Source: Candidatus Dormiibacterota bacterium (GTDB lineage Bacteria > Chloroflexota > Dormibacteria > Dormibacterales > Dormibacteraceae). Taken from it: a stretch of DNA of 15,560 bases. This document shows, piece after piece, positions 5,605 to 11,956 of the stretch (position 1 is the first letter of the stretch; each line of letters opens with the position of its first letter). The notes under the pieces are model-generated. The model did no database searches. It saw nothing but the letters and a program-made list of their open reading frames with translations, and was not told the origin of the DNA. Location: NCBI GenBank assembly GCA_003151665.1, contig PLYD01000179.1, positions 1 through 15,560 on the forward strand, given 5' to 3'. The translations under genes and the position numbers were made by a program.

Positions 5605-7707
5605 ATGGCTGTAAGGTCGACCCTTCGCCTGTCGCCGCAGACCGAGGCGCTGCCACGGGACAGGTTCTCGAACCGCGAGCTCTCCCGGCTTGACTTCGAC
5701 AGCCGGGTGCTCACGATGTCCGAGGACCTGGCGCGCCCGCTGGCGGAGAGGATCCGGTTCCTGGCGATCGTAAGCGACAGCCTCGACGACTTCTTCCAGG
5801 TGCGAGTCGCCGGGCTCCACGAGCAGCTCATGGCGCCATTGAGGTTGACCTCGCCGGACGGAATGACCCCGGAAGAGCAACTCGAGGGGATTGGGGCACG
5901 GGTGCGCGACCTGATCGAGCGCCAGTCGGCTGCCTTCAACGATGAGATCGTGCCCGCGCTCGCAGAGGCCGGCGCCACGATCGTCAACGCGGACGATCTA
6001 TCAAAGGGGAACCGGAACCTCCTCGCAGAAGTGTTCAAGGAGCGGATCTTTCCGGTGCTTACGCCCCTCGCGGTCGACCCGGCACACCCTTTCCCGTACG
6101 TCTCCAACCTGTCGCTCAACCTCGCAGTCATGGTCCGCGACCCCGAGCGACAGCAGCCCCGGTTCGCGCGGGTCAAGGTGCCGGCCCTGCTGCCGCGCTT
6201 CATGGCCATGCCCGACGGCAAACGATTCGTGCCCCTCGAGCAGGTGATCGCCCTTCACCTCCCTGTGCTGTTCCCCGGAATGGAGATCGTCAGCAATCAC
6301 TTCTTCCGAGTCACACGCGACGCCGATCTCGACGTGGATGACGACGAGGCCGAGGACCTGATGGCGGCAGTGCAGGCAGAGCTCATGCGCAAGCGTCGGA
6401 AAGGCCGCGCGGTCCGTCTCGAGGTGGGACCCGACATGTCACCTGACGTTCTCGCTCTGCTGCTGCGGGAGCTGGAGCTCGGCCAGCAGGACGTGTACAC
6501 AGTGAGCGGGATACTCGACATGACCGGCCTGCTTTCCATCCATGTGCCGGGCAGCAATCAGCTGCCTACAAGGATGTGGATGCCGGCGACTCCGCCAAGG
6601 CTTCGACCTCTCAGCGGCGACTCGGTCGATTTCTTCGAGGTCATCCGAGACCGAGACCTTCTCGTCCATCACCCGTACGACTCGTTCGTGACCTCGGTTG
6701 AGTCGTTTGTCGAGCAGGCCGCCCGCGACAAGGACGTGCTCGCGATCAAGGTTTCGATGTACAGGACCTCCGGCCCAGAGAGCCCGTTGGCGCGCGCGCT
6801 TAAAAACGCGGCCCAGGCCGGCAAGCAGGTGGTTGCGGTCGTGGAACTGAAAGCGCGCGGTGACGAGCAGGCCAACATCGTGTGGGCCAAGGCGCTGGAA
6901 GAGGCGGGCGTCCATGTTGTCTACGGCCTCGTCGGCCTGAAGACGCACGCCAAGCTGATGCTGGTGGTGCGTCAGGAGGGCGAAGGCGTCCGCCGCTACG
7001 CGCACATCGGAACCGGCAACTACAACGCGGCGACTGCCGGCACATTCGAAGATGTCGCCTTGTTCACGGCAGACCCGGATGTGACTGCCGACATTGCCGA
7101 GCTCTTCAACTACCTCACCGGCTACAGCCGCCAGAGCAAGTACCGAAAGCTCCTGGTCGCGCCAACGACGTTGCGATCGGGTTTGGTGAAGATGATCCAG
7201 AAGGAGGCTCTGAAGCCGAAGGGGCGAATCGTGATCAAGGTGAACAACCTCGTCGACCCGGAGGTGATCGACGCCCTTTATCGGGCTTCTCAGTCTGGCG
7301 TTCGCATCGACCTCATCGTGCGAGGCATCTGCTGCCTCAAGCCGGGTGTGCCCGGGCTGTCGGATGGAATCACAGTGCGCTCCCTGGTCGGCCACTACCT
7401 CGAGCACTCACGAATCTTTCGCTTTGGGAATGAAGCCTCCCCTGACATTCTCTTCGGCTCATCCGATCTGATGCCGCGCAACCTCGACCGGCGAGTGGAG
7501 GCGGTCGTCCCGGTGGACGACCCGGATCTCAAGCAGGAAATCGTTCAGTTCCTGGAGCTCGAGCTGAGCGACGACACGCTCGCATGGGAGCTTGCCGGGG
7601 ATGGGACCTGGAGCAAGGTTGCGACCGCCAAGGGGCTCAACACCCAGGCGCTTATGCAGCGCGCAACCCTCGGCCTGGTTGAGGACGATCGCGAGGAGGC
7701 GGTATGA
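5605..7707 (+). CDS. ppk1: Polyphosphate kinase 1
   Basis: The 700-residue protein has the full PPK1 layout: N-terminal domain from FSNRELSRLDFDSRVL, head domain, and two PLD-fold catalytic domains. The autophosphorylated histidine is His448 in LKTHAKLM; His467 lies in YAHIGTGNYNAATAGTFED; the second catalytic-site histidine is His601 in HYLEHSRIFRFG. The conserved IVRGICCLKPGVPG block is at about 571-584. The enzyme reversibly builds inorganic polyphosphate from ATP at the inner membrane or cytosol. The length is typical and nothing is truncated. ATG 5605 lies 4 bp after the PAP2-1 stop and its own stop overlaps the lipid kinase start (ATGA), so it is in the middle of the operon. A GAGGAGG inside its last codons serves as SD for the next gene. 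No exopolyphosphatase (ppx) gene is adjacent. Confidence 0.97.
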   Translation: MAVRSTLRLSPQTEALPRDRFSNRELSRLDFDSRVLTMSEDLARPLAERIRFLAIVSDSLDDFFQVRVAGLHEQLMAPLRLTSPDGMTPEEQLEGIGARVRDLIERQSAAFNDEIVPALAEAGATIVNADDLSKGNRNLLAEVFKERIFPVLTPLAVDPAHPFPYVSNLSLNLAVMVRDPERQQPRFARVKVPALLPRFMAMPDGKRFVPLEQVIALHLPVLFPGMEIVSNHFFRVTRDADLDVDDDEAEDLMAAVQAELMRKRRKGRAVRLEVGPDMSPDVLALLLRELELGQQDVYTVSGILDMTGLLSIHVPGSNQLPTRMWMPATPPRLRPLSGDSVDFFEVIRDRDLLVHHPYDSFVTSVESFVEQAARDKDVLAIKVSMYRTSGPESPLARALKNAAQAGKQVVAVVELKARGDEQANIVWAKALEEAGVHVVYGLVGLKTHAKLMLVVRQEGEGVRRYAHIGTGNYNAATAGTFEDVALFTADPDVTADIAELFNYLTGYSRQSKYRKLLVAPTTLRSGLVKMIQKEALKPKGRIVIKVNNLVDPEVIDALYRASQSGVRIDLIVRGICCLKPGVPGLSDGITVRSLVGHYLEHSRIFRFGNEASPDILFGSSDLMPRNLDRRVEAVVPVDDPDLKQEIVQFLELELSDDTLAWELAGDGTWSKVATAKGLNTQALMQRATLGLVEDDREEAV

Positions 7708-8579
7708 GCACGACCAAACGATCCGCAAAGAGCAGCGCCAAGGGCGCGACAAGCCTTCTGATCTTGAGCTCCAAAGCAGGGTCGATGACGCCCCAGATCG
7801 AGGCTAAGCTCCGCAAGGCCTTCGCGAGCAGCCTCATCGTCGAATTCGATCCCAAGATGGACGTCGAGAAGCTGGTTTCCCCAAAAGCCCCGATCATCGT
7901 TGCCGGCGGCGATGGCACGATCGGCTGGGTGGTGCGTAGGTTGGCCGACACAAAACATCCAATCGGCATCCTATCGATGGGTACTTTCAACAACTTTGCC
8001 AAATCGCTGCATCTCCCAATGACCGTGGACGCAGCCATCAGGGTGATCAAGACTGGGCGGCCGCATCCGTTAACCCTCGGCCGGGTGAATGGGAAGATTT
8101 TCCTGGAGGCCGCTGCGATCGGACTCTTCGGCGAGTTCATCACCGCGGGCGAATCAGCCAAGGATCGAGCCTTCGGAGCGTTCGCCGAGGACTTGAAGCA
8201 CATTGCCGAGGCAAAGCCCTTCACTTATGAGCTGACCGGCGACATACGAGGCAGCGGCACGGCGATGTCCCTCGTCTTTACCAACACAACGTCGATCGGC
8301 GCCCAGATGCCAGTGAGTGACAAGACGCCCAAGGACCCATACCTGGAGCTGTCGGTGCATGCGGGCGCCACCCGCACCGACATCGCCAAACGTGTGCTCG
8401 CCCGCGTGGTGCTCTCCAAACACAAAGAAGGAGGTCTCGGCCAGGTGTTCAGGTTTCGAAAGCTCGAGGTCACGACTAAACCCAAGGTGCGCATCTACGC
8501 GGACAATGCCCAGATTGGGCGCACACCGGCAACTATCACCGCCGAGCTGAGCGCGGTGCAGGTGATCCTGAGCCGATGA
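7704..8579 (+). CDS. YegS/diacylglycerol kinase-like lipid kinase
   Basis: The 291-residue protein carries the DAGK catalytic signature VAGGDGTIGW (GGDGT at 68-72) and the second block GILSMGTFNNFAKSLHLP (GTFNNFA at 93-99). The C-terminal half fits the YegS/DgkB beta-sandwich. The usual NPxSG near the N-terminus is SSKAG here. Relatives phosphorylate diacylglycerol or related lipids with ATP; the product would be a substrate class for PAP2 phosphatases such as those encoded on either side. ATG 7704 overlaps the ppk1 stop (ATGA) and has a strong SD, GAGGAGG at 7693-7699. The stop overlaps the next start the same way. The first 15 residues are Lys/Ser-rich. NAD kinases share the GGDGT motif, but GTFNNFA supports a lipid kinase. 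Lipid specificity is unknown. Confidence 0.9.
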   Translation: MSTTKRSAKSSAKGATSLLILSSKAGSMTPQIEAKLRKAFASSLIVEFDPKMDVEKLVSPKAPIIVAGGDGTIGWVVRRLADTKHPIGILSMGTFNNFAKSLHLPMTVDAAIRVIKTGRPHPLTLGRVNGKIFLEAAAIGLFGEFITAGESAKDRAFGAFAEDLKHIAEAKPFTYELTGDIRGSGTAMSLVFTNTTSIGAQMPVSDKTPKDPYLELSVHAGATRTDIAKRVLARVVLSKHKEGGLGQVFRFRKLEVTTKPKVRIYADNAQIGRTPATITAELSAVQVILSR

Positions 8580-9319
8580 GCGCGCAACCAAAGGACGTGT
8601 CGGCGCCACTGGCCGAACCCAAGCAGGCTGCAGCGGAGGTCATCGCCGGGCGACCCGGGCCGACGGCCAGGCGCTGGCTCGGCCCCACCGCTCTTGTCGT
8701 CTTCATGTTGTTCGCCATCGACACGTTCCTGGTCGTCCAGAACGACGTGCTTCCGCTCGATGAACCCATCGCCAGGTTCATCCAGAGCTTCAACTGGGGG
8801 CCGCTCGTCTATCCGATGGAGCTCATCAACGCGAGCGCGGGCATCTGGCAGGTGCTGCTCGGTCTCATCGCAGTCGTCGCGCTCTTCATCTTTGAGCGCC
8901 GTGCCGGGTGGCTGATGTTGATCGGCAGCATCTCCAGCCTGCTCGACAACCTGATCAAGCTCGTCATCTCGCGGCAGCGCCCACCCGCCGACCTCGTCCA
9001 CATCCTGTCGCCGACGACAGGCTTCAGCTACCCAAGTGGGCACGCGGTCTTTTTCACGTGGATGGCCTTCATGCTCGCAGTGGCCATCGCCCCGAAGACC
9101 AGGCCTTCCATCCGGCCAGTCCTCTGGATCTTCGCCGTCATCGTCATCGTGCTCACATGCATCGCCAGGGTGTGGGCCGGCGCCCACTGGCCCAGCGATG
9201 TGTTGGGTGGGGTGCTACTCGGCGTCGGCTGGTCTGCGTTCGTGCTGTGGCTTCCGGAACGCTGGCTTCCGTCCCCAAGCTTCCGATGGTTTCGTGGGCG
9301 AACCAAGGCAACGACATAA
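8576..9319 (+). CDS. PAP2-family lipid phosphate phosphatase-like membrane protein 2
   Basis: The 247-residue protein has a polar N-terminus of about 35 residues followed by several membrane helices. All three PAP2 motifs are complete: KLVISRQRP with the lysine present, SYPSGHAVFF, and ARVWAGAHWPSD. It is thus the member of the operon set with the most canonical active site. The block IQSFNWGPLV after the first helix parallels PAP2 proteins 1 and 3. ATG 8576 overlaps the lipid kinase stop (ATGA). The gene's last 34 bases overlap the start of PAP2-3 if ATG 9286 is used there. A role in dephosphorylating the lipid made by the adjacent kinase, or in polyprenyl diphosphate recycling, is inferred from context only. 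Confidence 0.9.
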   Translation: MSAQPKDVSAPLAEPKQAAAEVIAGRPGPTARRWLGPTALVVFMLFAIDTFLVVQNDVLPLDEPIARFIQSFNWGPLVYPMELINASAGIWQVLLGLIAVVALFIFERRAGWLMLIGSISSLLDNLIKLVISRQRPPADLVHILSPTTGFSYPSGHAVFFTWMAFMLAVAIAPKTRPSIRPVLWIFAVIVIVLTCIARVWAGAHWPSDVLGGVLLGVGWSAFVLWLPERWLPSPSFRWFRGRTKATT

Positions 9320-9981
9320 TCCGGGTCCCGACGCTCGTCGTCGCGATCGCGGCCGCGGCCGCGGTGGGGGTTATCACGGCGATCGTCATCATGCATCCTT
9401 ACCTCTCGCTGGACGCTACGGTCGAGCGCGATATCCAGGCGACCAACCTGGGCCCCCTCACGCTGACGTTCCCGTTCCTGAGCTGGCTCGGCGGGCCAGG
9501 CGGAATCCCCATGCAGATCGTCGTCATCCTCCTCGTGCTCCTGTTGAATCGTCGCGCCTGGGTCCTCGCGCTTGCCGCGCTTGCCGGCGGCCTGTGGTAC
9601 CTGATCGTGGTGAACCTGGTCAACCGGCCGCGGCCGGTCGTCGGCCAGATCCTTCGCGTGACCGAGCATCCCGGTTCAACAAGCTTTCCGAGCGGGCACC
9701 TCATCTTCATCACGATCAGTGCCGGCATATTGATGTTGTGCATCGGCTATAGATACCTGCCGCGGTGGGCGAGGCCGATCGGTTGGGCAGTCGTGGCCGG
9801 GATCGTTTTGGCGGTAGGCCTCGACAGGATCTACGTGGGAGCCCACTGGCCGAGCGACGTTCTCGCGGGCCTGCTTATCGCGATCGCCTGGCTGGCCCTG
9901 GTGGTGTCGGTAAAGCGGGTTTCAGACCGTGCGTTTGGGGCTAAGCACGACGACCGGCCGCCCGTCCACCTCGCTTCTTGA
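9286..9981 (+). CDS. PAP2-family lipid phosphate phosphatase-like membrane protein 3
   Basis: The protein is about 231 residues. It has an N-terminal helix, the block IQATNLGPLT shared with its two operon paralogues, and the PAP2 motifs VNLVNRPRP, SFPSGHLIFI and DRIYVGAHWPSD. The catalytic histidines and motif 3 Arg are kept, but the motif 1 lysine position is not Lys, as in PAP2-1. ATG 9286 is the only plausible in-frame start near the beginning of similarity. It lies inside the last 34 bases of PAP2-2 and has no SD, so translation is probably coupled. The frame is open further upstream, but there it only shadows PAP2-2. The 3' end overlaps the minus-strand PAP2-4 gene by 41 bases. It is the last gene of the operon. 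Confidence 0.87.
   Translation: MVSWANQGNDIIRVPTLVVAIAAAAAVGVITAIVIMHPYLSLDATVERDIQATNLGPLTLTFPFLSWLGGPGGIPMQIVVILLVLLLNRRAWVLALAALAGGLWYLIVVNLVNRPRPVVGQILRVTEHPGSTSFPSGHLIFITISAGILMLCIGYRYLPRWARPIGWAVVAGIVLAVGLDRIYVGAHWPSDVLAGLLIAIAWLALVVSVKRVSDRAFGAKHDDRPPVHLAS
9348..9363. repeat. 16-bp GC-only perfect palindrome inside PAP2-3
   Basis: CGCGGCCGCGGCCGCG is a perfect self-complementary tract made of repeated GCGGCC units. It encodes part of an alanine run in the first membrane helix of PAP2-3, so it is most simply codon bias in an Ala-rich helix. Confidence 0.6.
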
Positions 9982-10666
9982 AAAGCCAGGCGCCGAAGGT
10001 TCCGATGCCGATGCCGATCACGCCACCGACGGCTGCGTCGCTCGGAAAGTGCACGCCGAGGTGGACCCTCGACGCGCCGACCGCCGCCGCCAGCCCGTAA
10101 ACGAGAGGCGCGGCCTTTGGGTAGTAAAACGCGATGGCGGTCGCACCCGCGAACGACGATGCCGTGTGGCCCGATGGGAACGAGTGGTCTGCGGGCTTGA
10201 TCCCGACCACGCGCGCTTCGCGATTGACGAACGGACGGACGCGGCGGAACAGCGGTTTGATGCGCGTCTGAACCACGTAGGTCGCGGCCAGGGATGAGAC
10301 GGCCGTGGCCATGCCGGCGCGCCGGCCCTTGCTGCCACCGAGAATGGCCAGGGCCACACCTCCGGCCACCCAACCGAGGCCCTCGCCAAGGTCCGAGAGC
10401 ACGCTGACGTAGCGGTCGCTGGTGGTCGTGTGCGGCAGGCCGTTGATCAGCTGGTAGAGGCGCCGGTCCACGCCTGCGGGCGCAGGAGGCGCGACCACCA
10501 CCTTGACGTCGCCTGACTCGACGTGGACTGCCACCGGGCCGGCCCCCGCGACCGGCGTCGACTGTGGCATGTCCTTCGGCTTCTTGTCCTGAGTGTCGCC
10601 CACCGTTTGCCCGCCGGGTGTGGGCCCTGAAGCCGGCTTGGCGGAGCGACGCTTATCAGCCGTCAT
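9941..10666 (-). CDS. PAP2-family phosphatase-like membrane protein 4 (separate subtype)
   Basis: The 241-residue protein starts with about 65 polar, Pro/Lys/Ala-rich residues without a signal peptide, probably disordered. A PAP2 membrane core follows with a full signature: motif 1 KPLFRRVRP with Lys, motif 2 SFPSGHTASSF, motif 3 SRVHLGVHFPSD. The motif surroundings, with HTASS and SRVHLGVH, are those of the general undecaprenyl-diphosphate / phosphatidylglycerophosphate phosphatase type and differ from the three operon paralogues. The C-terminus is basic (KKRGGRAAGRRA) and its codons lie in the antisense overlap with PAP2-3. ATG 10666 is 6 bp downstream of the lapA-like stop, so the two form a minus-strand pair. 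The substrate is unknown. Confidence 0.9.
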   Translation of the reverse strand: MTADKRRSAKPASGPTPGGQTVGDTQDKKPKDMPQSTPVAGAGPVAVHVESGDVKVVVAPPAPAGVDRRLYQLINGLPHTTTSDRYVSVLSDLGEGLGWVAGGVALAILGGSKGRRAGMATAVSSLAATYVVQTRIKPLFRRVRPFVNREARVVGIKPADHSFPSGHTASSFAGATAIAFYYPKAAPLVYGLAAAVGASRVHLGVHFPSDAAVGGVIGIGIGTFGAWLFKKRGGRAAGRRA

Positions 10667-10672
10667 CGCGTG

Positions 10673-11026
10673 CTAGTCCGCCTGGGGTAGTGAGCTTGGT
10701 CCCTTACGTCGCGCGCGCCCGGCCACCATTCGGAGCTGCAAGATGCGGGCGGCGCCAAAAGCGACAACGATGACCGCCCCCAGGATCAGCGCGAACAGCA
10801 GCGCGATCGCGACCGGCAGATTGCCCTCGAACATCAGGAACTTGATCTGGACGCTCTGCTGGTTCTGGAGGATGAAGACCAGGATCACCACCAGCGCCAA
10901 AAGGCCGATGACGATGGCGGTCCAGGCGCCGCTCAGGCGGGTGCGGCGCTCTCCAGGGAGCGACTCATCCGCCGGCTTGTCAGCTGCCGGAGCCGGTTCT
11001 TCCTTGGGTGACTCTGCGATATCCAT
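10673..11026 (-). CDS. LapA-domain (DUF1049) small membrane protein
   Basis: The 117-residue protein has an acidic, Pro-rich N-terminus (residues 1-30) and two membrane helices at about 33-53 and 70-92. Between them lies the typical LapA-domain core FILQNQQSVQIKFLMFEGNL, followed by PVAIALLFALILGAVIV. The tail is basic. In Proteobacteria LapA assists lipopolysaccharide assembly; in organisms without LPS the domain's role is unknown. The name here therefore describes the domain and not a function. ATG 11026 has AGGT just upstream. The gene is first of a two-gene minus-strand unit with PAP2-4 and is divergent from pheA across a 62-bp gap. Confidence 0.85.
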   Translation of the reverse strand: MDIAESPKEEPAPAADKPADESLPGERRTRLSGAWTAIVIGLLALVVILVFILQNQQSVQIKFLMFEGNLPVAIALLFALILGAVIVVAFGAARILQLRMVAGRARRKGPSSLPQAD

Positions 11027-11088
11027 ACCTGTATATCAAATAACGCCCCCTAGGGCTGAATCACACGTGATCGGTACCATTGCGCTCC
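11027..11088. promoter_or_regulatory. Short divergent promoter region, lapA-like / pheA
   Basis: The 62-bp gap must contain start signals for both divergent genes. It is locally AT-richer at 11030-11043. Two small dyads are present: CCCTAGGG at 11048-11055 and ATCAC-AC-GTGAT at 11060-11071. The second could be an operator near the pheA start. No -35/-10 pair is convincing, and no attenuator or T-box-like structure fits in this length. Confidence 0.35.
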
Positions 11089-11922
11089 ATGAAACCCGAT
11101 CGCGCGGCGTGGGCCCGTGTCGGCTACCAGGGTGAGCCTGGCGCTTACTCCGAGGAGGCGGCGCTGGCCATCCTGCCCAAGGCCGTGACCGTTGGTTACC
11201 CCACCTTCTCGCGCGCCTTCGACGCGGTGGCGGCCCGCGAGGTCGACGCCGCCGTCCTCCCCGTCGAGAACTCGCTCGGAGGCATCGTGCAGGAGGTCAA
11301 CGACCTCCTCTGGGAGCGCGCGGGCCTGCGGATAAGCGGTGAGGTGATCCACCCCGTGCGCCACTGCCTGCTCGGCCGGGGCGAGCCGGTCGTCAGGGCC
11401 CTCTCGCATCCCCAGGCACTCCTGCAGTGCCGCCACTTCCTCGAAGCCCGGAACATCCAGGCCGTGACCTACCACGACACGGCCGGTGCGGCGAGAGCCG
11501 TCGCCGAAGGCATGGTCGTCGGCAGCGCTGCGATCGCGAGCGCCGCCGCCGCGCGCCGGTACGGGCTGAAGATCCTGGCCGAGGGCATCCAGGACGACGA
11601 CTCGAACCAGACCCGGTTCCTGATCATCGACAGGGGCCAGGCGGCGCGACCCGGTGCCGCCGGCTTGACCAAAGCTTCGCTGGCCTTCATCGGATCGCAC
11701 AAGCCCGGCAGCCTGGTCGCCGCTCTCCAGTGCCTGTCGGAACGCGGCATCAACCTGACGCGCCTCGACTCTCGGCCGATGCCCGATCGGCCCTGGCAGT
11801 ACCGGTTCTATGTCGATTTCGAGGTCAGCGATGCGGTCGCCGCGAATGCGGCCTTGGAGGCGCTCGCCAAAGAGACGACCGAGGTCAAGTTGTTCGGCAC
11901 CTATCCCGCGGCGGGCGAATAG
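11089..11922 (+). CDS. pheA: Prephenate dehydratase (monofunctional)
   Basis: The 277-residue enzyme converts prephenate to phenylpyruvate in phenylalanine synthesis. The N-terminal catalytic domain begins VGYQGEPGAYSEEAA and includes VLPVENSLGG. The catalytic block SNQTRFLII has the Thr-Arg-Phe at 175-177. The C-terminal ACT regulatory domain begins at about 207 (GSLVAALQCLSERGINLTRL) and holds the Phe-binding DSRP variant of the ESRP motif at 227-230. No chorismate mutase domain is fused to either end, so this is the single-function type. ATG 11089 is preferred; an in-frame TTG at 11080 is an alternative and neither has a strong SD. ilvC follows after 34 bp on the same strand, so the two may be cotranscribed. 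Feedback control by phenylalanine through the ACT domain is expected from the family. Confidence 0.96.
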   Translation: MKPDRAAWARVGYQGEPGAYSEEAALAILPKAVTVGYPTFSRAFDAVAAREVDAAVLPVENSLGGIVQEVNDLLWERAGLRISGEVIHPVRHCLLGRGEPVVRALSHPQALLQCRHFLEARNIQAVTYHDTAGAARAVAEGMVVGSAAIASAAAARRYGLKILAEGIQDDDSNQTRFLIIDRGQAARPGAAGLTKASLAFIGSHKPGSLVAALQCLSERGINLTRLDSRPMPDRPWQYRFYVDFEVSDAVAANAALEALAKETTEVKLFGTYPAAGE

Positions 11923-11956
11923 CCGAGACTGTGCGGTTGTGCCGACGACTACCCAC

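Noticed and set aside
6439..7407. 322-codon minus-strand frame inside ppk1
   Set aside because: It is antisense to the catalytic domains of PPK1; the His/Asp/Val-rich product mirrors the sense codons.
8908..9285. N-terminal extension of PAP2-3 inside the PAP2-2 gene
   Set aside because: The extra 126 residues are the out-of-frame shadow of PAP2-2 and show no membrane helix.
11027..11088. Attenuator or riboswitch before pheA
   Set aside because: The gap to the divergent gene is 62 bp and holds no Phe-codon leader or stable hairpin with a T-run.
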